Assembly: GCF_030440515.1 (NCBI RefSeq)
Contig: NZ_CP076543.1
Location: 2,914,001 to 2,978,000 of the forward strand
Direction of reading: 5' to 3'
From: Streptomyces xanthophaeus
GTDB lineage: Bacteria; Actinomycetota; Actinomycetes; Streptomycetales; Streptomycetaceae
DNA: 64,000 nt
A program made the position numbers and the translations under genes. Within the stretch, counting starts at the first letter, position 1, and each line of letters opens with the position of its first letter. The notes under the pieces are model-generated. The model saw nothing but the letters and a program-made list of their open reading frames with translations, was not told where the DNA came from and ran no database searches. This document shows, piece by piece, positions 53,803 through 63,198 of the stretch.

Positions 53803-55674
53803 TCAGGCCGAGAGTTCCTCGGCCAGGGCCTCGCGGAGCCGGGCCGCGCGTTCCGAGACCTCGGCCGGGCCCAGTTCCATGGCGCGCACGCACCACTTCT
53901 GACCCTCCGCGAGGTCCCCGTGGCGGGCCGCGAGCAGGCCGAGGCGCAGGGCGGCGCGGCCGTGGCCCGCCACCGCCGCACGGGTCCACCACAGGGCGGC
54001 CTCCGGCTCGCTCCCCTCGCGGGCCAGCAGCAGCCCGAGGTTGAAGGCGCCGTTGCGGGAGCCGGCCTCGGCCGCCTCCCGGTACCAGCGTGCGGCGACG
54101 GCCAGGTCGCCGCGGGCGGCGGCCAGCATGCCGACCCGCACCTGGGCCCGGCGGTGCCCCAGCTCGGCGGCCCGCTCGTACCACTCCTCGCTCTCCGTGC
54201 GCGGGGCGCCGCCCACGGGCTCACCCAGGGCCACCGGCTCCGGCGGCGGGGCCAGCGACTCCAGCAGCGCGGCCAGGCGGAACGCCGCTTCCGCGCTGCC
54301 GCCGCCCGCCGCGCAGCGCAGGTGCCGCTCGGCCGCGCGGTCCTCGCCGTCCCGGACCAGCGCGATGCCGACCTGCAGCGCCGCGTCGGTGTGACCGGCC
54401 GACGCTGCCCGCTCGTACCACTTGAGCGCCGTCCGGTCCTCGTCGCGGCTGGCGAACAGGATCCCGAGGTTGAACGCGGCGTCGACGCTGCCCGCCTCGG
54501 CCGCCTTCGAGAACCAGGGCTCGGCGCCCGCCGCGTCCCCGACCTGGAGCAGCATGATCGCCAGCGCGTTGGCCGCCTCGCGGTGCCCGGCGTAGGCGGC
54601 CCGCCGGTACCACTGCTCGGCCTGCGCGGTCCGGTCCTGTGCGACGCACAGCAGAGCAAGGTTGTACGCCCCGTTCTGGTCGCCCGCGTCCATGGCGGTC
54701 CGGTACCAGCGCTCCGCGGTCTGGGTCTCGCCGCGTGCGGCGTGCAGCGCGCCCAGCGCGTTGGCGGCGTTGCCGTCGCCGTCCTGCGCCGCCCGGTGCC
54801 ACCACACGGCGGCGCTCTCCTCGTCGCCGGCGTCGCGCAGCAGGAAGCCGAGCGCGCACGCCGCCCGGGCCTCCCCCTGCTTGGCGGAGGTCAGGTACCA
54901 GCGCCCGGCCTCCTTGAGCTCGCCGCGCGCCTCCAGCAGGGCGCCCAGGTGCAGGGCGGCGCGCCGGTGCCCGCGCGCGGCCGCCTGCCGGTACCACTGC
55001 TCGGCCTCGGTGGGGTCGCCCTTGCGCAGGTGCCTGGCCAGCCGGTACGCGGCTTCGCGGTGCCCCTGTTCGGCGGCGGCGCGGAACCACCGCTCGACGC
55101 CCTTGTCCCCGCGGTGCTCCAGCAGGTCGGCCAGCCCGTACGCGCCCAGCGCGTGGCCGGACTCGGCCGCCTGCCGCATCCAGTACTCGGCGGCGGGCTC
55201 GTCCCCGCGCTCGCGGAAGTAGCGGCCGAGGGCGTGCGCGGCGGGGGCGGACCCGGCGACGGCGGCGACCCGCCACCAGCCGGCCGCGTCCTCGGGGTAG
55301 CCCCGCTGGTGGAGCAGCACGCCGAGGTTGTTCGCGGCGGCGCGGTCCCCTGCGCCGGTGGCTCCGCGCAGGTAAGGTTCGGCGCCGTCGAGGTCGCCGC
55401 GGCGCAGCAGCAGCGCGCCGAGCACGCTCATGGCGCCGGGGTCGCCCTTGTCGGCGGCCACCCGGTGCCGTGCTTCCAGCTCGGCGTCGCTCGCCGCGTC
55501 GGTCTCGGCGAACATCTCCTCCGCGCTGTGCTTGTCCAAGAAGTCCGCATCGGTCAGTGCGGTCTGCGCGTCGGCGACCGGAGCCGCCCCCTCGGCCTCT
55601 GTGTCCGTCCCGGACTCCGCCCTCACAAACCGCCCTGTCTCCAGCAGAGTTGACCTGTCCCCCATAAATCCCAT
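53803..55674 (-). CDS. Sel1/TPR-repeat protein, large helical scaffold
   Basis: A 623-residue protein. After an acidic N-terminal part (1-75) come about 14 Sel1-like repeats of 33-36 residues with the recurring pattern A-x-x-x-L-G-x-L-L-...-G-D-...-A-x-x-W-Y-R-x-A-A-x-x-G (for example ERWYRTAMDAGDQNGAYNLALLC). No signal peptide, membrane helix or enzyme domain. Such repeats form a superhelical scaffold for protein binding; Sel1 proteins often serve in stress or secretion control, but the partner here is unknown. Sits inside the tRNA-flanked segment. Confidence 0.86.
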   Translation of the reverse strand: MGFMGDRSTLLETGRFVRAESGTDTEAEGAAPVADAQTALTDADFLDKHSAEEMFAETDAASDAELEARHRVAADKGDPGAMSVLGALLLRRGDLDGAEPYLRGATGAGDRAAANNLGVLLHQRGYPEDAAGWWRVAAVAGSAPAAHALGRYFRERGDEPAAEYWMRQAAESGHALGAYGLADLLEHRGDKGVERWFRAAAEQGHREAAYRLARHLRKGDPTEAEQWYRQAAARGHRRAALHLGALLEARGELKEAGRWYLTSAKQGEARAACALGFLLRDAGDEESAAVWWHRAAQDGDGNAANALGALHAARGETQTAERWYRTAMDAGDQNGAYNLALLCVAQDRTAQAEQWYRRAAYAGHREAANALAIMLLQVGDAAGAEPWFSKAAEAGSVDAAFNLGILFASRDEDRTALKWYERAASAGHTDAALQVGIALVRDGEDRAAERHLRCAAGGGSAEAAFRLAALLESLAPPPEPVALGEPVGGAPRTESEEWYERAAELGHRRAQVRVGMLAAARGDLAVAARWYREAAEAGSRNGAFNLGLLLAREGSEPEAALWWTRAAVAGHGRAALRLGLLAARHGDLAEGQKWCVRAMELGPAEVSERAARLREALAEELSA

Positions 55675-55827
55675 CGTCGCATCACCTGCTACCCGCGTAC
55701 ACCTGGTATGTCGCAGCCAGTGAGGTCACTACAGCGTTTTGTCGACATGCCCACAGTGAGGTAAGTCAAACACGCTCCACCCACAAGTCACCCTCCCCGG
55801 CTACCGCGTGTCCTCCCCGGACATGAC

Positions 55828-55858
55828 GAAGGCCCGGATCCCATGGATCCGGGCCTTC
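55828..55858 (-). terminator. Terminator of initiator tRNA copy 2
   Basis: GAAGGCCCGGATCC (55828-55841), loop CAT, and its complement (55845-55858) follow the tRNA directly, as at copy 1 but with different outer bases. Confidence 0.8.
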
Positions 55859-55859
55859 A

Positions 55860-55945
55860 TCTTCAGTAGCGGGGACAGGATTTGAACCTGCGACCTCTGG
55901 GTTATGAGCCCAGCGAGCTACCGAGCTGCTCCACCCCGCGTCGGT
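55860..55945. repeat. 86-bp perfect direct repeat, copy 2 (contains tRNA-fMet)
   Basis: Second copy of the repeat at 51867-51952, same orientation, no differences found by eye. Confidence 0.9.
55867..55940 (-). tRNA. Initiator tRNA-fMet (CAU), copy 2
   Basis: Same 74 nt as copy 1 with C1 unpaired to T72, three G-C pairs in the anticodon stem and anticodon CAU. No encoded CCA. Two initiator tRNA genes help the high demand of fast growth. Confidence 0.97.
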
Positions 55946-55989
55946 GAAACCACAGTATCACGACGCGGGGTGGAACCATTACCCATTGA

Positions 55990-58869
55990 TCACTGGCCGG
56001 CCGGGGTGGGCGCGGTCAGCTTCGCCTCGGCCTCGATCGCCCGCTTCAGCGCGGCCTTGATCTCGTCCTGGGCCTTGCCGAAGGCCGCCCAGTCACCGGC
56101 CTGCCGGGCCTTCTCGGCATCCTCGATGGCCTTCTGCGCGTCGGCGAGCGCCGCCTTCACCGTCGGGTCCTGGATGGTCGGCGGTGTGACGGTGCCCTCG
56201 CCCGGCGGCTGCTCCGGCGGTACCGGAACGGTCGGCGCCTCGGCCCCGAAGACCACGTTCAGCGCCTTCTCCAGGGTGTCCTCGAAGGCCGTCTGGTTGC
56301 CGTAGGTCACGAGCACCTTGCGCAGCAGCGGGTACTTCAGGCCGGAGCTGCGGACGTAGACCGGCTCGACGTAGAGCATCCCGCCGTCGAGCGGCACCGC
56401 GAGCAGGTTGCCGTACTCGATCTCCGAGTCGCCGCCGCGCAGCAGGCGGATGGATTCGGCGATCTTCGGTTCCGACTGGAACTTGCTCTGCACCTGACCG
56501 GGGCCGTCCGGCGGCTTGCTGGTCGGCATCTTCAGAATGCGGATCTTGCCGTAGTCCGGGGTGCCCGGATCGGCGTTGACCGCCATGAAGGCACTCAGGT
56601 TGGGCCGCTCGTTCGGCGTGAACGTCGTGGTGAGCGAGAAGACCTGGTCCTTCTCCTTCTGGCCCGGCATCTTCATCGACAGGTAGTACGGCGGAACGGC
56701 CGTACCGGCCTTGGTCGTCGGGTCGTCCGGGACCGCCCACGCCTCACTGCCGCTGAGGAAGGTCTGCGGGTCGGTGACGTGGTACCGGGTCAGCAGTTCG
56801 CGCTGGACCTTGAAGAGGTCCTGCGGGTACCGCAGGTGTTCCATGAGCGGCTTGGCGATGTCGGCCTTGGGCTTCACCGTGCCCGGGAACGCCTTCATCC
56901 AGGTCTTCAGGACCGGGTCCTGGGTGTCCCACTGGTACAGGTCGACCGAGCCGTCGTACGCGTCGACGGTGGCCTTCACCGAGTTGCGGATGTAGTTGAC
57001 CTGGTTCTCCTGGGCGACCACCGCGCGCTGGCTGTTGGTCAGCGAGTCCGCGGTGCTCTGGCCCAGGGTGGTGCGCGAGGCGTACGGGTAGCCGTTGGTG
57101 GTCGTGTACGCGTCGACGATCCACTTGATCCGGCCGTCGATCACGGCCGGGTAGGGCGCGCCGTCGATGGTCAGCCACGGGGCGACGGCCTCGACGCGCT
57201 GCTTGGGCGTGCGGTTGTACAGGATCCGCGAGCCGTCGCCGATGGCGCCCGAGTAGAGGATCTGCGGCTCGTTGAACGTGAGCGCGTACGCGGCCCGGTT
57301 GACCGGGTTGTCGAGATTGACGCCGGAGTCGCCCTTGTAGCTCGTCTCCTTCTCGCCCTTGTCGTCCGAGTAGTCGAGCTCCTTCTGCGGACCGCCGACG
57401 ATCGAGTACTGCTTCGTCTGCTCGCCGTAGTAGACGCGCTGCTCGAAGTCAGTGCCGAACACGCCCTTGGAGGGCAGGTCGGACTGGGTGAAGTCGGGAG
57501 CGCCCTCCTTCACGGTGGTGCCCTTGGCCGCGACCACGCCGTAACCGTGCGTGTACTTGAAGTGGTCGTTGATCCAGTTGTTCTTCGGGATGCCGCCGAT
57601 GTTCAGCTCGCGCAGCCCGATGACCGTGTCCTGGCCGCTGTACCGGTCCACGGCGAGCGTGGACGGGAAGGCGTAGTAGCCCTTGACCTGCTGGAGCTGC
57701 TGGAAGGCCGGCGAGACGATGTTCGGGTCGAGGATGCGGATGCTGGCCGTGGTGTCGGCCTGCGGGCGCAGCTTGCCCCGGTCCTCCGTCTGCGGGACGC
57801 CCGGGTAGTCCGTGACCTCCGAGCCGGCGATGCCGTAGGCGTCGCGCGTGGCCTTGATGTTCTTCTGGACGTACGGGGATTCCTTGGCCTGCTCGTTCGG
57901 CTGGACCTGGAACTTCTGCACGATCGCCGGGTAGAGCCCGCCGATCAGGATCGCCGAGAGCACCATCAGGCCGAAGCCGATGACCGGCAGCTGCCAGGTG
58001 CGGCGCCACAGCGTCGCGAAGAACAGCACCGCGCAGATCGCGGCGATGGCCACGAGGATCGTCTTCGCCGGCAGGTAGGCGTTCGCGTCGACGTAGCGCA
58101 GGCCCGTCCAGTTGTCGGCGGCCTTGAAGTCGCTGGACTTCACGGCGAGCCCGTACCGGTCGAGCCAGTAGGCGACCGCCTTGAGCGTGACGAACAGGCC
58201 GAGCAGCACCGACAGGTGGCCGGTGGCGGCGGCGGTGGCCCGCGCGCCCGGGCTGGTCACGCGCAGTCCGCCGTACAGGTAGTGCACGACGGCCGCGGCG
58301 ATCACCGACAGCACGACCGCGGCGAAGCCGAAGCCGAGCAGGAAGCGGTACCAGGGCAGGTCGAAGGTGTAGAAGGACACGTCCATGTGGAACTGCGGGT
58401 CCTTCGAACCGAAGGGCACCCCGTTCACGTACATGAGCCAGGTCTTCCACTGGCCGGCCGCCGAGGCGCCCGCGATCAGGCCGACGAGCACCGCGATGCC
58501 CAGGAGCAGCCACTTCTTGTACGGGGCGATGCTCATCCGGTAGCGGTCGAGGCTCTGCTGTTCCATCGACATCGCGCTGAGCGGCGGCCGCAGCCGGTGG
58601 GCCAGCCAGATGTTGAAACCGACCGCACCGGCCATCAGCAGACCGAAGACGGCGAAGAGGCCGATCTTGGTCCACAGGGTGGTGGTGAAGACGGTCGAGT
58701 ACTTCACGGAGCGGAACCAGAGCCAGTCAGTCCAGAAGCCCGCGAACATGATGAAGAGCATGGCCAGGACGGCCAGCACGCCCAAGGTCATCAGGAGAGT
58801 TCGGGCCCGCCGGGAGGGGCGGCCGACTCTCATCCGTGGCCCGGAAGGGCCTCCGCCGCGGTCCGGCAT
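55990..58869 (-). CDS. UPF0182-family large membrane protein
   Basis: A 959-residue conserved actinobacterial protein. Seven transmembrane helices fall in residues 20-320 (for example [39 protein letters not shown]), then a large extracytoplasmic domain (330-880) and a charged, Gly/Pro-rich C-terminal tail with [14 protein letters not shown]. The start at ATG 58869 ([21 protein letters not shown]) is the one used in the family; the frame stays open upstream for 215 codons with no homology. Function unknown. Confidence 0.93.
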   Translation of the reverse strand: MPDRGGGPSGPRMRVGRPSRRARTLLMTLGVLAVLAMLFIMFAGFWTDWLWFRSVKYSTVFTTTLWTKIGLFAVFGLLMAGAVGFNIWLAHRLRPPLSAMSMEQQSLDRYRMSIAPYKKWLLLGIAVLVGLIAGASAAGQWKTWLMYVNGVPFGSKDPQFHMDVSFYTFDLPWYRFLLGFGFAAVVLSVIAAAVVHYLYGGLRVTSPGARATAAATGHLSVLLGLFVTLKAVAYWLDRYGLAVKSSDFKAADNWTGLRYVDANAYLPAKTILVAIAAICAVLFFATLWRRTWQLPVIGFGLMVLSAILIGGLYPAIVQKFQVQPNEQAKESPYVQKNIKATRDAYGIAGSEVTDYPGVPQTEDRGKLRPQADTTASIRILDPNIVSPAFQQLQQVKGYYAFPSTLAVDRYSGQDTVIGLRELNIGGIPKNNWINDHFKYTHGYGVVAAKGTTVKEGAPDFTQSDLPSKGVFGTDFEQRVYYGEQTKQYSIVGGPQKELDYSDDKGEKETSYKGDSGVNLDNPVNRAAYALTFNEPQILYSGAIGDGSRILYNRTPKQRVEAVAPWLTIDGAPYPAVIDGRIKWIVDAYTTTNGYPYASRTTLGQSTADSLTNSQRAVVAQENQVNYIRNSVKATVDAYDGSVDLYQWDTQDPVLKTWMKAFPGTVKPKADIAKPLMEHLRYPQDLFKVQRELLTRYHVTDPQTFLSGSEAWAVPDDPTTKAGTAVPPYYLSMKMPGQKEKDQVFSLTTTFTPNERPNLSAFMAVNADPGTPDYGKIRILKMPTSKPPDGPGQVQSKFQSEPKIAESIRLLRGGDSEIEYGNLLAVPLDGGMLYVEPVYVRSSGLKYPLLRKVLVTYGNQTAFEDTLEKALNVVFGAEAPTVPVPPEQPPGEGTVTPPTIQDPTVKAALADAQKAIEDAEKARQAGDWAAFGKAQDEIKAALKRAIEAEAKLTAPTPAGQ

Positions 58870-58999
58870 CTGGAAAGCCAAGGTGCGCACCTCGAAAGTC
58901 GCTGAGTCTGGTAATGAACGGGCCCCCGATCGTAGAGCCCACTCATGCAACTTACTGAGGCTTTGCTCAGTTCCCGGTAATCGATGGAAAGGAGGCAGG

Positions 59000-59569
59000 A
59001 TGTTGCCCATGTCCAACCTTTCGCCTTCCCCCGGCACCCCCATGGCGGCCAGTCCGCTGACCCGAGCCTGCCTCGAGATCGACGAGTACGCGGCCGGCCT
59101 CGGCTGGGACAAGCCCGCGCGGCTCTTCGCCCTCGTCGACACCGCACGGCTCAAGAAGCAGGAGCCGCGGCTGGCGAGCCAGCTCGGTCTCGACCAGGAC
59201 GACGCCGGCAAGTCCTCCCTCACCCCCATCGAGCAGGACGAGGTCCCGAAGGGGACGCCGCTCGACAAGTTCCTCGGCACCATCGCCTGGCCCGACGCCG
59301 TCGTCGGCTGCGCGCTGACGGTGGAGCGCCTGATGCTGCCGCCGTCCGCGGAGGCCTCCGTACCGGAGGGCCTGAACGACAAGCAGCTGTCGAAGTGGGT
59401 CGCCGGGCACCCGGAGCGGCAGGAGGTGCGCCTCACCGTGGCCGTGCTGCGCGACGGATCGCGCGAGTCGGCCGTACGGCTGCGCGAGAAGGACTCCTCG
59501 ACGGAGGTCCTCACCGGTGCGGGCCTGGTACCCGGCCTCGCGGAGGCCCTGGCGGCGACCTTCTCGTAG
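59000..59569 (+). CDS. PPA1309-family protein
   Basis: A 189-residue conserved actinobacterial protein. Typical segments: [69 protein letters not shown] and [26 protein letters not shown]. Function unknown; no signal or membrane part. ATG 59000 has GGAGG just upstream; ATG 59009 is also possible. Divergent from UPF0182. Confidence 0.9.
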   Translation: MLPMSNLSPSPGTPMAASPLTRACLEIDEYAAGLGWDKPARLFALVDTARLKKQEPRLASQLGLDQDDAGKSSLTPIEQDEVPKGTPLDKFLGTIAWPDAVVGCALTVERLMLPPSAEASVPEGLNDKQLSKWVAGHPERQEVRLTVAVLRDGSRESAVRLREKDSSTEVLTGAGLVPGLAEALAATFS

Positions 59570-59605
59570 GTCCTGTCCGTCAGGGGGACGGAGGAGCGGT
59601 CCGGG

Positions 59606-60691
59606 CTAGCGCGTGCACTGCGGCAGCCCGGCCGTGTCCCCCTTGCTGATCTTCTCCAGTGCCTTCGTGGCGTCGTCGATGGTGGACACCTTGACCAGGG
59701 TCAGCCCGTCGGGGACGTGGGAGGCGGCGGAGGCGCAGTTCTCGGCGGGCGTGAGGAAGTACTCGGCGCCGGCCTTGCGGGCGCCGATGGTCTTCATCTG
59801 GATGCCGCCGATGGGGCCGACCTTGCCCGCGTCGTCGATGGTGCCGGTGCCCGCGACGAACTTCCCGCCGGTCAGGTCCTCCGGGGTGAGCTTGTCGACG
59901 ATGCCGAGCGCGAACATCAGCCCGGCGCTCGGGCCGCCGACGTCGGCGAGCTTGATGTCGATCGTGAACGGGAAGGCGTGGTCGGTGCCCGCCCGGATGC
60001 CGACGATGGCGTGGCCGTCGCCCTCCGCCTTGCCCGCGGTGATCGTCAGCTTCGAGGTGGCGGGGTCGTCGTTGCCGGCCTTCGCCGCCTCGGCGGCCTC
60101 CTTGGCGGGCACGATCGTGAACTCCACCGGCTCACCCGGCTTGTGCTTGGTGACGAGCTTGGCCACGTCCTCGGGGGCGGTGACGGCGGTGCCGTCCACG
60201 GCCTTGACCACGTCCCCGGCGTGCAGGCGGCCCTCGGAGGGGCTGTCCTTGACCACGGTGGAGACGATCACCCGGGCGGTGACCGGGATGCCGAGCTGCT
60301 TCAGGGCCGCCACCTTGGCGCTCTGCTGCGACTGGCTGAACTCCTCGGCGTTCTCCTGGGTGGACTCCGCCTCCGTCTTCCCGTTCGGGTAGAGGTTCTC
60401 GTGCGGGACGACGATGTTGTCGCCGGCCAGCCACCCGTAGACCGCTTCCACCAGGCTCATGTCGTAGTCCGCACCCGTGACGCGGACCGTGGTCATGTTG
60501 AGGTGACCGCTGGTCGGGTACGTCTTGCGTCCCGCGATGTTGAGGACGGGCGCGCCGTGCGAGTCCCCGAGCGTGTTCACGGTCGGGCCGGGGCTCATCT
60601 CGGAGTACGGGACCTTGATGAACACCCCTGCGCAGAGCAGCGCGAACAGCACCAGGGTGGAAGCGAGCATCGTCGCGGTGCGGCGTGGCAT
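59606..60691 (-). CDS. PDZ-containing Lon-type (S16) membrane protease, YlbL-like
   Basis: A 361-residue protein with one N-terminal transmembrane helix ([22 protein letters not shown]), a PDZ domain (about 130-205, [34 protein letters not shown]) and a C-terminal Lon-like catalytic domain. The serine is in [27 protein letters not shown] and the lysine in [21 protein letters not shown], the S16 dyad. Exported face likely. Such YlbL-like proteases are conserved in actinobacteria, next to UPF0182 and PPA1309 genes. Confidence 0.93.
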   Translation of the reverse strand: MPRRTATMLASTLVLFALLCAGVFIKVPYSEMSPGPTVNTLGDSHGAPVLNIAGRKTYPTSGHLNMTTVRVTGADYDMSLVEAVYGWLAGDNIVVPHENLYPNGKTEAESTQENAEEFSQSQQSAKVAALKQLGIPVTARVIVSTVVKDSPSEGRLHAGDVVKAVDGTAVTAPEDVAKLVTKHKPGEPVEFTIVPAKEAAEAAKAGNDDPATSKLTITAGKAEGDGHAIVGIRAGTDHAFPFTIDIKLADVGGPSAGLMFALGIVDKLTPEDLTGGKFVAGTGTIDDAGKVGPIGGIQMKTIGARKAGAEYFLTPAENCASAASHVPDGLTLVKVSTIDDATKALEKISKGDTAGLPQCTR

Positions 60692-60836
60692 GGATCCGAC
60701 AGTACGGGACGGCCCTGGAGGGCGGCCCTCGGGGCCGGTCCGTACGGGGCCCGTACGCGAAACTCTCAGCGGAATCTCACCGAAGGCAGCGGACCGGAGC
60801 GGGACGGTCGCGGAGCGTGGAGCGGCGGAGGGCGTC

Positions 60837-61052
60837 TCAGACGGCGTCGGAGGCGGCGGGGGTGGACGGGGAGGAGTGGGCGTCGGCCTTCACCCTGGCC
60901 TGATCGGCATTGGCCATGGCTTCCCGGAATCGCGCGTAACCCGCGAGCTCGGATATGTCACCCTGTGTGCGGTCGCGTGCCGCCCAGCTGCCCCATATCG
61001 CCGCTCCGATCGCGGCGAACAGCGGAATCAGCAACCACGCCAAAGACGCCAT
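60837..61052 (-). CDS. Small single-helix membrane protein
   Basis: A 71-residue protein with one transmembrane helix (LAWLLIPLFAAIGAAIWGSWAA) at the N-terminus, then a charged helix (RDRTQGDISELAGYARFREAMANADQARVKADA) and a Ser/Pro tail. No known family; the pattern is found in other streptomycetes. Lies upstream of the protease gene on the same strand. Confidence 0.72.
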   Translation of the reverse strand: MASLAWLLIPLFAAIGAAIWGSWAARDRTQGDISELAGYARFREAMANADQARVKADAHSSPSTPAASDAV

Positions 61053-61231
61053 GGGCGTGCCTCCCTACCCCGAAGTACGTTTCGTTGGTGGCTTCAACGC
61101 TCGTGCCCGTGGGGGGGTTACGCAAATCGAGGGCGTGTTGCGCGGCCGAACGGGTGCGAGGCTACCGCCTTCCGGGTGGCGCTCGGTGACCGGGGGTTCA
61201 GCAGGCGCCGGCGGCCTGCGCGGCCCGGGCC

Positions 61232-61693
<462 letters not shown>

Positions 61694-61839
61694 GCCTTCA
61701 TCGTGCCCTAGCGGCTGACACGGCGAAATAGCAGATTCGCCCGGGGCGGGAACGCCGCCTTGGGAGCCTCCTACAGGGCGGACCCGCGGAATCCCGCGGT
61801 CCGGCCGGCCGGCGCGCGCGGCGCCGGGGCCGGGGCCGG

Positions 61840-63006
61840 TCAGATCCCGCGCCGCTTGCGCGCCAGGCGGACCGCGGCGGCCGCGCCCAGCAGGGCCACC
61901 GTCGCGCCGGCCGCACCGGCGGCCGTGGCGGCGTCCCTGCGGCCCAGCCGGCGGCCCGCGACCGTGTGGCGGCCCGAGACCTCCTGGAGGAGCTCGGCGA
62001 GCACCTCCTCGTTGGTCCAGCGCGGCCGCCAGCCCGCCGCGTGCAGCCCGCTGACGCTGACCACCCACGGGTGCATCGTGTAGGCGAGGTCCCCGGCCGG
62101 GGACGGGGTCAGGCCGATCCGGTGCAGCCGGGCCGCCGCTCCCAGGGCGACCGCGGAGGGGAGCTCCATGCGGCGGATGCCGCTCAGCTCCTCGACCTCC
62201 TCCTGCTCCAGCCAGCCCTCGCAGCCCACGGCCAGCTCGCCCTCGACCTTCTCCAGGGCCGCGTACTCCAGGGCGCTGACCAGGTCGTCCACGTGGCAGA
62301 ACTGCCAGGTGGGACGGGATCCCGCCACCACGAGCAGCCGCGGGGACTCGAAGTACCGGGTCAGGGCGGTGTCCGTGCCGCCGACCAGGACGGCCGGGCG
62401 GATCACGGTGACGTTCAGTCCGGGGTGCGCGCGCGGGGCCCGGCGGCCGAGGCGCTCGATCTCCAGCAGATCGCCGACGCCGGTCGCCTCGGCGGTGGCC
62501 CGCAGCTCGGAGTCCTCCGACAGCGGGATGTCGTTGTCCGGCAGGGCCCCGTAGACCATCGCCGAGGTGCAGAGCACGACCCGGTGCACGCCGGCCGCGG
62601 CGGCGGCCGTCAGGACGGTCTGCGTGCCGCGCACGTTGTACGCCGTACGGGCGGCCGGGTCGGTCTCCAGGTCGAGGTCCAGCGCGAGGTGCACCACGAC
62701 GTCCGCGCCGCGCAGCTTCTCGGCGATGGCGGGGTCCCGTACGTCGAGGATGTGCCACTGCGCGGCGGCGCAGTCCCCCCGCCGCTCGTCGATGGCGACG
62801 ACCTGCTTGACCTCGTCGGAGGCGGCCAGGCGGCTCACCAGGGCCGCGCCGACGCCCGAGGCGGCGCCGGTCACGGCGATCACCGGGCTGCGCCGGCGGA
62901 TTCCCTCCGGGTTTCGCGGCTGGCGAACGCCGGGGGCGCTGTCACCGTGCTCGGAGCTGTTTTCGTCGTCGTGCATCGCGCGAAACTGCGGATCTGGGGA
63001 ACTCAC
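61840..63006 (-). CDS. NAD-dependent epimerase/dehydratase-type protein
   Basis: An extended SDR of 388 residues. Rossmann motif VIAVTGAASGVGAALVSRLAAS, DVVVHLALDLDLETDPAARTAYNVRGTQTVLTAAAAAGVHRVVLCTSAMVYGALPDN (with a serine/YG active-site remnant; the YxxxK is not clear) and a C-terminal hydrophobic stretch (AATAAGAAGATVALLGAAAAVRLARKRR) that may anchor it in the membrane. The GTG at 63006 is chosen because GGAG lies 7 nt upstream; ATG 62976 lacks a ribosome site. Substrate unknown. Confidence 0.84.
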   Translation of the reverse strand: MSSPDPQFRAMHDDENSSEHGDSAPGVRQPRNPEGIRRRSPVIAVTGAASGVGAALVSRLAASDEVKQVVAIDERRGDCAAAQWHILDVRDPAIAEKLRGADVVVHLALDLDLETDPAARTAYNVRGTQTVLTAAAAAGVHRVVLCTSAMVYGALPDNDIPLSEDSELRATAEATGVGDLLEIERLGRRAPRAHPGLNVTVIRPAVLVGGTDTALTRYFESPRLLVVAGSRPTWQFCHVDDLVSALEYAALEKVEGELAVGCEGWLEQEEVEELSGIRRMELPSAVALGAAARLHRIGLTPSPAGDLAYTMHPWVVSVSGLHAAGWRPRWTNEEVLAELLQEVSGRHTVAGRRLGRRDAATAAGAAGATVALLGAAAAVRLARKRRGI

Positions 63007-63198
63007 CGGGCGTCTCCAGCGGTTGTCTTCAGTAGGGACGCGTCGTGACGCGTACCCACCAGGTGATGTCCATCCTGCCGCAGCCCAGGAGTCGGCGGAG
63101 CACCGAGCCCGGATGCGGCCGCGGTGTCTACGCTGGGTGGTGTTGTCGGACCATTGCCCGTCGGCTCCCGCCGGCGGCCCTACGAGCCGAGGAAACCC
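63007..63198. other. Divergent promoter region
   Basis: 192 bp between the epimerase-like gene and the DUF2342 gene. No distinct motif or small gene seen. Confidence 0.4.

Noticed and set aside
58870..59514. 215-codon N-terminal extension of the UPF0182 gene
   Set aside because: It overlaps the divergent PPA1309 gene antisense and shows no family similarity; the family start is at 58869.
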